Positions 1 through 7,445 of a stretch of 37,679 nucleotides of DNA are shown here, piece by piece (the stretch's first letter is position 1; the number at the start of each line of letters is the position of its first letter). Under the pieces are notes generated by a model. The model had not been told where the DNA came from. It did no database searches and worked only from the letters and a program-made list of their open reading frames with translations. Source of the DNA: Andreesenia sp964489735 (GTDB taxonomy: Bacteria > Bacillota > Clostridia > Tissierellales > Gottschalkiaceae); contig CAZBAL010000018.1 in NCBI GenBank assembly GCA_964489735.1, positions 1 through 37,679 of the forward strand, in the 5' to 3' direction. Made by a program: the position numbers and the translations under genes.

Positions 1-69
1 TAACATGGTTATATCTGCTGTTCATTTTTCAAAGTTCAGTTTTCTCAGTAGCCGTTTTTCGCGACTACT
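1..69 (-). promoter_or_regulatory. Putative rRNA operon leader (hairpin plus boxA-like element), cut by the window edge
   Basis: On the minus strand, just downstream of a consensus promoter, the transcript would begin with a stem formed by 47-54 and 62-69 (8 pairs, one G-U), followed by a boxA-like stretch CTTTGAAAAATGAACA at about 19-34. A hairpin followed by boxA is the usual antitermination layout of rRNA leaders in Firmicutes. No coding potential is visible. The 16S gene itself would lie outside the window, so this is an inference from promoter strength, leader layout and the known dnaX-recR-bofA-rrn order of Bacillus subtilis. Confidence 0.55.
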
Positions 70-75
70 TTATCT

Positions 76-104
76 ACTATACCAGGTTTCTTTTTCTCTG
101 TCAA
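76..104 (-). promoter_or_regulatory. Consensus sigma-A promoter reading off the left edge
   Basis: Read on the minus strand: TTGACA at 99-104, a spacer of exactly 17 bases, and TATAGT at 76-81. It is the downstream member of a tandem pair about 208 bases apart. The expected start, near 69, lies at the head of the leader hairpin. Confidence 0.8.
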
Positions 105-390
105 CACTTTTTTAAAAGTTTTTTAATTTCTTTTTAAATCAGTCTTAACATTCTTAACATACCGGTATTTCGATATTGCTTAAATACTTCTTTCGTTTAA
201 GCTTAACTTATACTAACCTGTATGGCTAAATTTTCATCGCCTTATTGAAAAGTTTCAACTGCCCTTCAAAAGACAACTTATTTATCTTACCACCTTGTTA
301 TATTTCTGTCAACCGAATTTTAATATTTTTTCACATTTAATAATCTTATTCTGAATTGATCGAAATTCAGCTGTCTCTTATTGCAGTACA
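105..390. other. Non-coding interval with upstream tandem promoter
   Basis: Apart from the upstream promoter at 284-312 this stretch is AT-rich and shows no open frame with a ribosome binding site. It probably acts only as the upstream region of the leftward, rRNA-like transcription unit. Confidence 0.5.
284..312 (-). promoter_or_regulatory. Upstream tandem sigma-A promoter
   Basis: Minus strand TTGACA at 307-312, 17-base spacer, TAAGAT at 284-289. Together with the promoter at 76-104 it gives the double-promoter arrangement common before rRNA operons. Confidence 0.65.
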
Positions 391-433
391 TATAAAAACT
401 AAAAGGACATGAGATATAATACCCCATGTCCTT
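391..433 (-). terminator. Rho-independent terminator of the dnaX-recR-bofA operon
   Basis: A perfect 9-bp stem (AAGGACATG at 403-411 with CATGTCCTT at 425-433) is followed on the minus strand by a T-rich run at 391-402. It lies directly after the small membrane protein gene, so it would separate that operon from the leftward promoters. Confidence 0.8.
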
Positions 434-456
434 AAATTCTCTTTCTCATTCATCTG

Positions 457-756
457 TTATCTTCTGCCTACGCTTCTTCGCTGCTCTACTATATTTTCTT
501 CATCTTCATAATAATATGGATTCATCTTCTTAGCAGAAGACCTTCTTTTTAGTTCAGACTCTCGTCTGAAATCAACTTTTTTGACAGAATTCATGGACTT
601 CTTACTGCTACTTAATTTTTTCTGCCTCTTTGCTTTCTGTCTATCCATTTTGTCCATATATCTCTGGTACTTTCTTGTCTCTGAAAATACAAGCTTGAAA
701 ATAAAGTAAATAAGCACTAAAGCTAAAGCTCCTGAAATTAGTATAGATCTGATCAA
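457..756 (-). CDS. Small single-pass membrane protein, unknown function
   Basis: I do not recognise this family. The protein is about 99 residues: one hydrophobic membrane segment close to the N-terminus, then a strongly basic, Lys/Arg-rich cytoplasmic tail with repeated RK/KK pairs and a short acidic patch (EDEEN) near the end. An ATG at 771 lacks a well-spaced ribosome site, while GGGAG lies 8 bases before a TTG at 756, so I prefer the TTG start. It is the last gene of the dnaX-ybaB-recR-bofA run and is followed by a terminator. The basic tail might bind nucleic acid or phospholipid, but that is speculation. Confidence 0.6.
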   Translation of the reverse strand: MIRSILISGALALVLIYFIFKLVFSETRKYQRYMDKMDRQKAKRQKKLSSSKKSMNSVKKVDFRRESELKRRSSAKKMNPYYYEDEENIVEQRRSVGRR

Positions 757-880
757 ATTCAAAGCTCCCATACTTCAAATTACATACACATATGCTTAGA
801 TTGCCTTATTTTAACATTCTATCATTATTAGTGATAATTAGCAATTAGATTATCAAACTCTATTAGTTGGAAATCCAAAG

Positions 881-1132
881 CTAAAGCAAGTTTATCAGAA
901 TCAGAACTATAACACCCGGAATTCCAAAGAACCCAGCTACCAAAGCACTGAAGATGTTAATTCCAACAGATATACCAATTGCTCCACCAAAGAAGTTCAG
1001 GATTGTAAGTACCACAGCTCCTATAACTCCATTTACTACAAGCTTGAATATAAGCTTGACAGGGAAAGATATCAGCTTTCCTATCAGCACAATTGCCATA
1101 ATAGCTATAGCATATCCTATTATCATTTCCAT
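881..1132 (-). CDS. bofA: BofA-family membrane protein
   Basis: A very hydrophobic protein of about 83 residues with two or three membrane segments, a central glycine-rich stretch (FFGGAIGISVGIN) and an F-G-I-P-G motif before the last helix, all typical of the BofA family (Pfam BofA, pro-sigma-K processing inhibitor). In Bacillus BofA holds the SpoIVFB protease inactive until late sporulation; in many Clostridia the family is present without a proven role. A GTG at 1141 overlaps the ribosome site AAAGGTG, whereas ATG at 1132 lies 8 bases after it, so the ATG is chosen. Position directly after recR matches the Bacillus order. Confidence 0.85.
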   Translation of the reverse strand: MEMIIGYAIAIMAIVLIGKLISFPVKLIFKLVVNGVIGAVVLTILNFFGGAIGISVGINIFSALVAGFFGIPGVIVLILINLL

Positions 1133-1161
1133 AATTCTCACACCTTTCGAATAGTATTAAA

Positions 1162-1764
1162 CTATATCTCTACTCGTCCTTCCAATGCTTTTGACAATGT
1201 TATCTCATCAGCATATTCAAGATCTCCACCTACCGGAATTCCCGATGCAATTCTAGTCACCTTTATTCCCATGGGTTTTAAAAGTCTCGAAAGATACATT
1301 GCTGTTGCCTCGCCTTCTATTGTAGAACTCGTAGCTAATATAATTTCTTTTATCTCACTATTTAATTTTATTCTGCTCAAAAGTTCTTTAATTTTTATTT
1401 CATCAGGCCCTATTCCTTCCATTGGTGATATATTTCCATGAAGGACATGATAAAGACCATCAAATTCTCTAGTCTTTTCAATAGCAACAACATCTCTAGG
1501 ATCCACAACTACACATATAGTACTTTTATCTCTTTTTGCATTTCTACATATATTACAAGGATCTACATCTGTCAAATTACAGCAGACAGTGCAGTACTTA
1601 ATATCTTTTTTCGCCTTTATTATCGCTTTTGACAGTTTAACCGCTGACTCTTCATCCATATTAATAATATGAAAAGCCAGTCTTTGAGCACTCTTTTTTC
1701 CTATACCCGGAAGCTTAGACAGCTCCTCTATCAAATCGATTACAGTATTCGCTAAATAGGACAT
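1162..1764 (-). CDS. recR: Recombination mediator RecR
   Basis: A 200-residue protein of normal RecR length. The N-terminus carries the helix-hairpin-helix (LSKLPGIGKKSAQRLAFHII), then the four-cysteine zinc finger (CTVCCNLTDVDPCNIC), then the Toprim domain with VVVDPRDV and the Walker-B-like end (GIPVGGDLEYADEITL). RecR works with RecF/RecO to load RecA on gapped DNA. It sits between ybaB and bofA as in Bacillus. The start is unusual: the strong GGGAGGAGG site lies about 35 bases upstream and is separated from the ATG by a 9-bp hairpin (1772-1797). A stop codon in frame just upstream rules out a longer product. Confidence 0.97.
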   Translation of the reverse strand: MSYLANTVIDLIEELSKLPGIGKKSAQRLAFHIINMDEESAVKLSKAIIKAKKDIKYCTVCCNLTDVDPCNICRNAKRDKSTICVVVDPRDVVAIEKTREFDGLYHVLHGNISPMEGIGPDEIKIKELLSRIKLNSEIKEIILATSSTIEGEATAMYLSRLLKPMGIKVTRIASGIPVGGDLEYADEITLSKALEGRVEI

Positions 1765-1771
1765 ATATTAC

Positions 1772-1797
1772 TGTTGTCAGTTGGTAATCTGACAACA
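1772..1797 (-). promoter_or_regulatory. Hairpin between the Shine-Dalgarno site and the recR start
   Basis: TGTTGTCAG (1772-1780) pairs perfectly with CTGACAACA (1789-1797) around an 8-base loop. On the minus strand GGGAGGAGG (about 1798-1807) precedes it and the recR ATG follows by 7 bases. Folding would bring the distant ribosome site next to the start codon. An ATG directly after GGGAGGAGG opens a frame of about 27 codons that overlaps the recR start in another frame. Confidence 0.6.
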
Positions 1798-1814
1798 TCC
1801 TCCTCCCTAGTATA

Positions 1815-1851
1815 AAACTCCACCAATCGCACTCATACGACTGTGGAGTTT
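1815..1851 (-). repeat. Second stem-loop in the ybaB-recR gap
   Basis: AAACTCCAC (1815-1823) and GTGGAGTTT (1843-1851) form a perfect 9-bp stem with a 19-base loop. It lies just 3' of the recR coding direction's ribosome site, between ybaB and recR in the mRNA. No T-run follows, so it is not a standard terminator; mRNA processing or translational control are possible. Confidence 0.55.
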
Positions 1852-1858
1852 CACTATA

Positions 1859-2182
1859 TTATAATCCTGGAATATTCATTCCTCCAGTTATTTTCTGCAT
1901 TTCACTTGAAACTAATGCCTCAGCTTCTCTAAGTGCTTCATTAGTTGCTGCCAGTATTAGGTCTTGAAGCATTTCAACATCATCAGGATCTACAACTTCA
2001 GGGTCAATCGTTATTGATATTATCTCTTTTTTCCCATTTGCAACCGCTTTTACAACTCCACCACCTGCAGCCGCTTCAACTTCTTTTTCGTTCAGTTCAG
2101 CTTGCAGCTTCTCCATCTGTTTTTGCATTTTCTGTGCTTGTTTCATTAAATTACCCATATTTCCCATTCCTGGAAATTTCAT
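1859..2182 (-). CDS. ybaB: YbaB/EbfC nucleoid-associated protein
   Basis: A protein of about 107 residues with the Met/Gly-rich N-terminus (MKFPGMGNMGNLMKQAQ), a heptad-like helix (QKMQKQMEKLQAEL) and the family core (GGGVVKAVANGKKEIISITI, then DPEVVDPDDVEMLQDL). YbaB proteins are small DNA-binding dimers encoded almost universally between dnaX and recR. GGAGG touches the first ATG (2191), so the third ATG at 2182, 9 bases away, is the likely start. Confidence 0.95.
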   Translation of the reverse strand: MKFPGMGNMGNLMKQAQKMQKQMEKLQAELNEKEVEAAAGGGVVKAVANGKKEIISITIDPEVVDPDDVEMLQDLILAATNEALREAEALVSSEMQKITGGMNIPGL

Positions 2183-2215
2183 ATTCATCATCCTCCAATA
2201 TTATATATAATTATT

Positions 2216-3934
2216 TTATTCTATAATAACTTTTTCTTCACCAAAAACTTTCAGTGCATCCTCTATCTGAGATTCATCTGCAATATCCTGCTCTTCAACA
2301 GTTTCACCTTCCATTATGGTTCTTATAACAATATCCGTTCTGAAATAATCACTTATGAACTTTTCAATATATTCTTTATTCGCAGGTCTCTCAACTGCTT
2401 CTTTATGGAACCCAAACATAGGCCCAAACGATATTGTTATCATTCCATTTTTATAAGATGCCGGCATACCTTCAATGATCAGTGCGTGTGTCGCAGGTTT
2501 TGCCTTTCTCAGAGCACTCATACATCCTTCCCACTCTTCAGTCACAATATCAAAGTTGAGTTCTGAAGGGCTGGATTTTTCTGAAGCATCTGAGTTATCG
2601 AAAGCCTCAGGAACCTCTTGACTTGTGTTCTGACTCATATCATCATCCGCTGCACCAGTATTTTCCACCGGAGCTTTTGGTTCAGTATCGACTTCAGCTT
2701 TTTCAGCTCTTTTGATAGTCTCTCTTCTCTGGTCAGCTCTCTGAGCAAATTTAGACACTGCTTCACCACTAGATTTCCCAGCGGGAATATTTCCTGAAGA
2801 TATCATATCTTCCAACTTCTCTATTCTGGCCATAAGATCGCTCACTTTATCATGTTCTGATAACCTTATTAAAGTTATCTCCATAACGGTCCTTGGCTGA
2901 GTGCTATACTTTATCTTCTGCTCTGCCTCATTCAGTATATCTATACAGTTGACTATATCATTCATGCTCAGATCTTCAACCATATTTTCAATCTCATCTA
3001 TATGGTCATCTGAAAGCTCTAGGAACTCTCTGTAATTTGCACCAGATTTTACTATCATAATATTCCTGAAATATGAAGTTAGCTCCTTTAAGAACACCTT
3101 GAGATCTTTCCCTGACTTCATCATAGTGTCAAACATCATCACAACACTCGAGGTATCTTTTTCCAATATTTTTTCTGTAATCTCTTTTAAAAACTGTGTA
3201 TCGACTGAGCCTATTGTCTCTATGACATCAGATTCTGTCAGTTTATCTTCTACATTCGATAGACACTGATCTAATATGGAAAGAGCATCTCTCATTGCAC
3301 CTTCTGAGTTTCTCGCAATCAGCGAAAGTGCATTTTCTTCTGCTTCCACTCCTATTTCAGCACATATCTTTTTCATATTCTCTATTATTATATCATTAGG
3401 TATTCTCTTGAACTCATACCTTTGACATCTTGACAGTATAGTAGCTGGAAGCCTTTGCTCTTCCGTTGTTGCAAGTATGAATATTACATAGGATGGCGGT
3501 TCTTCAAGTGTCTTTAAAAATGCATTGAATGCTCCTTTTGAAAGCATGTGAACCTCATCGACTATGTAAACTTTATATCTTGCTTTTGATGGAGGGTAGT
3601 TTGAGTTCTCTTTAAGCTCTCTTATATCTTCGACTTTATTATTTGAAGCAGCATCCAGTTCCACTACATCCATAATATTTTCGTCGATAATACCTCTACA
3701 GATTTCACATTTATTACAGGGATTTCCATCCTGAGGATCCAGACAGTTCACTGCTCTAGCAAATACTTTTGCAGCTGAAGTTTTTCCCGTTCCACGTATT
3801 CCTGAAAACAGGTATGCATGTGCTATATTATCTGTTTTTATCTGGTTTTTGAGTATTGTTACAATATTCTCCTGACCAACCAGATCATCAAAAGTTTCAG
3901 GCCTAAATCTTCTGTAAAGCGCTCTATAAGACAT
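2216..3934 (-). CDS. dnaX: DNA polymerase III subunit gamma/tau
   Basis: A 572-residue clamp-loader ATPase. The AAA+ module starts at the N-terminus (MSYRALYRRFRPETFDDLVG) with Walker A GIRGTGKT at 45-52, a zinc module of Cys64, 73, 76 and 79, the DEVHML Walker B motif, and the SRCQRYEF sensor region. A linker rich in Glu, Ser and Pro (about 385-455) leads to a C-terminal tau-like domain. It loads the beta clamp at the replication fork. The start has a clear GGAGG 7 bases before the ATG. It heads the dnaX-ybaB-recR-bofA operon. Confidence 0.97.
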   Translation of the reverse strand: MSYRALYRRFRPETFDDLVGQENIVTILKNQIKTDNIAHAYLFSGIRGTGKTSAAKVFARAVNCLDPQDGNPCNKCEICRGIIDENIMDVVELDAASNNKVEDIRELKENSNYPPSKARYKVYIVDEVHMLSKGAFNAFLKTLEEPPSYVIFILATTEEQRLPATILSRCQRYEFKRIPNDIIIENMKKICAEIGVEAEENALSLIARNSEGAMRDALSILDQCLSNVEDKLTESDVIETIGSVDTQFLKEITEKILEKDTSSVVMMFDTMMKSGKDLKVFLKELTSYFRNIMIVKSGANYREFLELSDDHIDEIENMVEDLSMNDIVNCIDILNEAEQKIKYSTQPRTVMEITLIRLSEHDKVSDLMARIEKLEDMISSGNIPAGKSSGEAVSKFAQRADQRRETIKRAEKAEVDTEPKAPVENTGAADDDMSQNTSQEVPEAFDNSDASEKSSPSELNFDIVTEEWEGCMSALRKAKPATHALIIEGMPASYKNGMITISFGPMFGFHKEAVERPANKEYIEKFISDYFRTDIVIRTIMEGETVEEQDIADESQIEDALKVFGEEKVIIE

Positions 3935-4065
3935 TTTGCCACCTCCTCTATCATGCTCTTATAAACAACAAATAAATATCTGCTCATTAGAAAACAGTTC
4001 TTATGATTGCTATTTTTTGAACATTCCTATCTATTATAACAAATCTAGTAAAAATCTACTATCAT

Positions 4066-4094
4066 AAAAAAAGAAGTGCTTACGCACTCCTTTA
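4066..4094 (-). terminator. Terminator after the HMA metallochaperone gene
   Basis: AGTGC (4075-4079) pairs with GCACT (4084-4088) around TTAC, and after one mismatch four outer pairs extend the stem. The minus strand then reads a run of seven T. It ends the two-gene unit 4712-4113 before dnaX. Confidence 0.75.
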
Positions 4095-4112
4095 TTTCTC
4101 TGCTTATAATTA

Positions 4113-4307
4113 CTATTCCTGTACTTCTACTACATCGAACCCTACATTCTCTATTGTCTCTTTTAATTCATCATTAGAAATATTTCCTTCAACTTCAGCT
4201 TTTCCAATCTCAACATTTATAACTTCTACACTCTTTTTTTCTAATGCCTCTTTAACAGCTTTTACACAGCTTTGACAGTGCATTCCTTCGATTATAACTG
4301 TTTTCAT
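4113..4307 (-). CDS. Heavy-metal-associated (HMA) domain protein, CopZ-like
   Basis: A 64-residue single HMA (ferredoxin-like) domain. The metal-binding motif GMHCQSC near the N-terminus is the classic MxCxxC copper/soft-metal site, followed by VKAVKEALEKKSVEVINVEIG and a typical C-terminal GFDVVEVQE. Such proteins carry Cu(I) or related metals to ATPases or sensors. AGGAG touches an upstream ATG (4316), so the ATG at 4307, 9 bases after it, is preferred. The gene follows the Cys-rich redox gene by 12 bases and should be co-translated. No copper ATPase is nearby, so the metal is uncertain. Confidence 0.9.
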   Translation of the reverse strand: MKTVIIEGMHCQSCVKAVKEALEKKSVEVINVEIGKAEVEGNISNDELKETIENVGFDVVEVQE

Positions 4308-4319
4308 CAAAATCATCTC

Positions 4320-4712
4320 CTATTTTTTATATTCTTCTGTCAACTCTCTGACTATATCCTCTGCACTTTTAACAAGAACAGGACATGTCTTTGCCTTAAC
4401 TCCGGATGCATCGCATTCCTTGCATTCTTCCGGTACACTCATATCAAATCCCAGAAGATCACTGCATCTTAAATAACCATTCTTTTTCAAAAATCTCTTT
4501 TGGAATTCTGTCGCTATAGGTCTAACAGCATGCTCAGATCCATTGTATATAAGCCCGAGTGCCATAAGTCCACCCGAAGCAGCTCCACATAGTTCACCAT
4601 AGCATGCACCTCCACCAAAAGCAGCAGATACGTTTTCTGATTCTTCCTCACTAAGTCCAGTTAAATCTCTGAGATTTATGAGAGATTTCTGACAACAATT
4701 TAATTTTTTCAT
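4320..4712 (-). CDS. C_GCAxxG_C_C-type Cys-rich redox protein
   Basis: A 130-residue protein that resembles the putative redox-active family named C_GCAxxG_C_C. It has CC near the start, a central GGGACYGELCGAASGGLMAL loop with the CGAAxGG variant of the motif, and later single and paired cysteines (RCSDLLG, CKEC, KTCPVLV). Family members are thought to bind metal or undergo thiol redox, but no reaction is proven. A TTG frame start at 4727 overlaps the ribosome site GAGGTG, so the ATG at 4712 is chosen. It is the first gene of a two-gene unit with a CopZ-like HMA protein, which suggests a metal-thiol function. Confidence 0.8.
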   Translation of the reverse strand: MKKLNCCQKSLINLRDLTGLSEEESENVSAAFGGGACYGELCGAASGGLMALGLIYNGSEHAVRPIATEFQKRFLKKNGYLRCSDLLGFDMSVPEECKECDASGVKAKTCPVLVKSAEDIVRELTEEYKK

Positions 4713-4845
4713 AATAATGCACCTCAATTATTTATATAACTATTGTATCCAACTTACATATAACTATCACATTTAACTATTCCTTTTTAGCCTCAAACCT
4801 CTATATAAACCATGAAAACATATTAATCATAAAAGCAAATTCAAT

Positions 4846-5952
4846 CTATTTGCATATTTTATATAGCATCGATCCGAACTCAGCTCTCGTTATATCATCA
4901 TCCGGTCTGAATTCATTTCCGCCTTCCTGCCCAAGAATACCGGCATTGATCAGTTTCTGAATAGCTCCAGCATAGTATGCTTCTGGATTTATGTCACTGT
5001 AAACCATTGTTCCTACCGAGCCAAACATATCAATTTTATAAGAGAAAACTCTAGACAAGAACACTGCAGCCTCTGATCTGGTTATATTATCTCTCGGATG
5101 TATACTTCCATCAGGATAGCCCGAAATGCTCCCCGTGCTTTCAAAATATTTTATTGCCTTATCAGCATATGGAGATATTTCACCCTGATCTGTAAACACT
5201 TTAGTAATCTCTGGTGTTCTTCTATATATACTGACAGCCCCTATAGCTCTGTATGTCATAGCCATGGAATCCTGTCTTGTGGTTATAATATCTGGTTCAA
5301 ATTCATTGTTTCTATTACCGCTGACTACACCTTTTTTCCTTAGGAATAGAACTGCTTCATGATACCAATCATTTGGCGAAACATCCTCAAACTCTTTTTC
5401 CTCAAAATCTTTAAATTCATAATTTGTGACTATCTTTACTTTCTCACCAAAAGTATCTTCGAGCATCTTTCTATTTTCATCTGAAATTATTGGAATTTCA
5501 ACAACTACAGACTGTCTTTTCATATATGGATCTATGGAGTATGCTTCTATACCATTATCTCTAAACACCTGCTCAATATCTGCCTTAACCTGATTGAGCT
5601 CATCCCAAGAATATTTCACTTTATAAGGTCTTATATTTGATGGCATTCCCTTTTCCTTATTCAGCTTTTTTAGCTCTTCTACTTTATCATCACTTTTTGC
5701 ACCTATATAGGAGATATCTCCTTCGAAATAGTATCCACCATCTTTATTAAACTCATCTATACTTCCCCAAATGGAGTTCACAAGCTCATCTGTAATAGTA
5801 CTTGTGACTTTTTCCTTTAAAATTCTTATTTTTACACCATTGTCCAGTGTTTCCACATCATCTGATGTGTCAGAAACGACTACTCCAGTTATGCATGTCA
5901 GAACAAGACTGGCCGCAAGGACAGATGTGAGCATCTTTTTTCTGGTATTCAA
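4846..5952 (-). CDS. SLH-domain surface protein
   Basis: The protein begins with a signal peptide (MNTRKKMLTSVLAASLVLTC from a TTG start at 5952, 6 bases after AAAGGAGAG; the upstream ATG at 5979 has no ribosome site). The middle part of about 170 residues is unfamiliar and rich in charged residues. The C-terminal half holds three S-layer homology units, starting near FEDVSPNDWYHEAV, FTDQGEISPYADKAI and YSDINPEAYYAGAI, each ending in an ITR-E/Q type helix. SLH triplets bind secondary wall polymer, so this protein should sit in the wall outside the membrane. Its cargo function is unknown. Confidence 0.88.
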   Translation of the reverse strand: MNTRKKMLTSVLAASLVLTCITGVVVSDTSDDVETLDNGVKIRILKEKVTSTITDELVNSIWGSIDEFNKDGGYYFEGDISYIGAKSDDKVEELKKLNKEKGMPSNIRPYKVKYSWDELNQVKADIEQVFRDNGIEAYSIDPYMKRQSVVVEIPIISDENRKMLEDTFGEKVKIVTNYEFKDFEEKEFEDVSPNDWYHEAVLFLRKKGVVSGNRNNEFEPDIITTRQDSMAMTYRAIGAVSIYRRTPEITKVFTDQGEISPYADKAIKYFESTGSISGYPDGSIHPRDNITRSEAAVFLSRVFSYKIDMFGSVGTMVYSDINPEAYYAGAIQKLINAGILGQEGGNEFRPDDDITRAEFGSMLYKICK

Positions 5953-6100
5953 AAGATTCTCTCCTTTCCTTATTTTCAATCAATCAAGAAATTCCCACAA
6001 AATATTGCCAGAATTCTATAAACTGAATTACTGTATTTTAATAGTGAATAATCATAGTTTCCCTACAAATTATTATATCATAATATATGTATTTACAATA

Positions 6101-6129
6101 GGAAAAGCAGCCTTGAAGTTCAAGGCTGC
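6101..6129 (-). terminator. Terminator of the two-gene PLP enzyme operon
   Basis: GCAGCCTT at 6107 and AAGGCTGC ending at 6129 form a GC-rich stem followed on the minus strand by TTTTCC. It lies about 120 bases after the aminotransferase-like gene; no supported gene is seen between. Confidence 0.75.
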
Positions 6130-6249
6130 CATCTAATCAAATCACTCTTCAAATTACTCTATTTTTTTGCAAACCATAGGATCTTATTCAACGCTGCATT
6201 CCTTATCATAATGGTATATCAGTGCTGAATATGAAAATTTAACAAAGAG

Positions 6250-7437
6250 CTATGCCCTTATACTTTTTACAGCTTCTTCTAACTGTAATAGTGCTTTCTC
6301 AAGTGTAGCTTTAGGACAGGCAATATTAACTCTCTGAAAATATTCTCCATCTTTTCCAAACATAGTACCGCCATCAAGCCAAAGTTTAGCTTTATTCACT
6401 ATCAGATCCTCTATTTCTTCGTCTGAAATTCCCAGACCTCGACAGTCAAGCCATGCTAAATAAGTACCTTCCGGCTTCACCAGTTTTATCTCAGGTATCC
6501 TTGTCTTTAAAAATTCATCCATAAACTTAAAATTAGATGCCAGATATTCCATAAGCTGCTCCAGCCAGTTCTCTCCGTATTGATATGCAGCTTTTGCCGC
6601 TGCTAATCCAATATTGTTAAGCTGACTGTATCCTACTCTGTTAAGTTCTTCTCTGAACTTAAGTCTCAAATCACTATTGGGTATGAAAATATTCGAGACC
6701 TGAAGACCTGCTATATTGAATGTCTTGCTTGGAGCCGTACAAATGACAACATTATCCTCGAACTCCTTCTTTATCTTAGAAAAAACTATATGTTTTTTTC
6801 CAGGAAATACAAAATCTGCATGAATCTCATCAGATACTACAAGAACATTGTGCTTAAGGCATATATCTCCCATTCTTTCTAGTTCATCTAAGTCCCAAAC
6901 TCTGCCTACAGGGTTGTGAGGACTGCATAGTATAAACATCTTAACCTTTTCTTCCACTATCTTCTTTTCAAAATCTTCAAAATCTATTGAATATTTCTCT
7001 CCATCGTAAACTAGTGAGTTATTTACCAACTTTCTCTCATTGGCCTCTATAACTCCTGAGAATGGATAGTATACCGGCTCCTGGATCAATACAGCATCAC
7101 CTTTCTCAGTATAAGCTTTTACTGCTGTCGCTACAGCAAATACAACACCCGGAGTCTTCACTAGCCACTCTTCACTTATATCCCAGCCGTGTCTTTTGGA
7201 ATACCAGTTTCTAAGAGCCTCAAAATAGTCATCTTTTGTATCTGAATACCCGTATATTCCATGCTCTGCCATTTTTATTATGGCTTCATTTATTTCCTTA
7301 GGAGCTCTTATATCCATATCTGCAACCCAAAGAGAAAGCAGATCCTCAGGCATTCCTCTCTCAGCTGCAAAGTCATATTTCAAGCTATCCGTATTCTCTC
7401 TATCTATAATCTCATCAAAATCATATTTATAACTCAT
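6250..7437 (-). CDS. patB: MalY/PatB-family PLP C-S lyase (cystathionine beta-lyase type)
   Basis: A 395-residue fold-type I PLP enzyme. The N-terminus (WVADMDIRAPKEI) and GIYGYSD are typical of the MalY/PatB branch of class I/II aminotransferase-like proteins. The cofactor region reads SDEIHADFV and TAPSKTFNIAGLQ, with Lys238 as the likely Schiff-base lysine, and CSPHNPVGRVW is the substrate loop. Family enzymes split cystathionine or cysteine to pyruvate, ammonia and a thiol. It follows the trans-sulfuration gene by 8 bases, so the pair probably handles homocysteine, cysteine and sulfide. An aminotransferase activity cannot be excluded from sequence. Confidence 0.88.
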   Translation of the reverse strand: MSYKYDFDEIIDRENTDSLKYDFAAERGMPEDLLSLWVADMDIRAPKEINEAIIKMAEHGIYGYSDTKDDYFEALRNWYSKRHGWDISEEWLVKTPGVVFAVATAVKAYTEKGDAVLIQEPVYYPFSGVIEANERKLVNNSLVYDGEKYSIDFEDFEKKIVEEKVKMFILCSPHNPVGRVWDLDELERMGDICLKHNVLVVSDEIHADFVFPGKKHIVFSKIKKEFEDNVVICTAPSKTFNIAGLQVSNIFIPNSDLRLKFREELNRVGYSQLNNIGLAAAKAAYQYGENWLEQLMEYLASNFKFMDEFLKTRIPEIKLVKPEGTYLAWLDCRGLGISDEEIEDLIVNKAKLWLDGGTMFGKDGEYFQRVNIACPKATLEKALLQLEEAVKSIRA

Positions 7438-7445
7438 ATTCTCAC

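Noticed and set aside
6190..6245. 16-codon minus-strand frame after the C-S lyase gene
   Set aside because: No ribosome site and too short to support from one sequence; it lies in the 3' untranslated stretch before the terminator.
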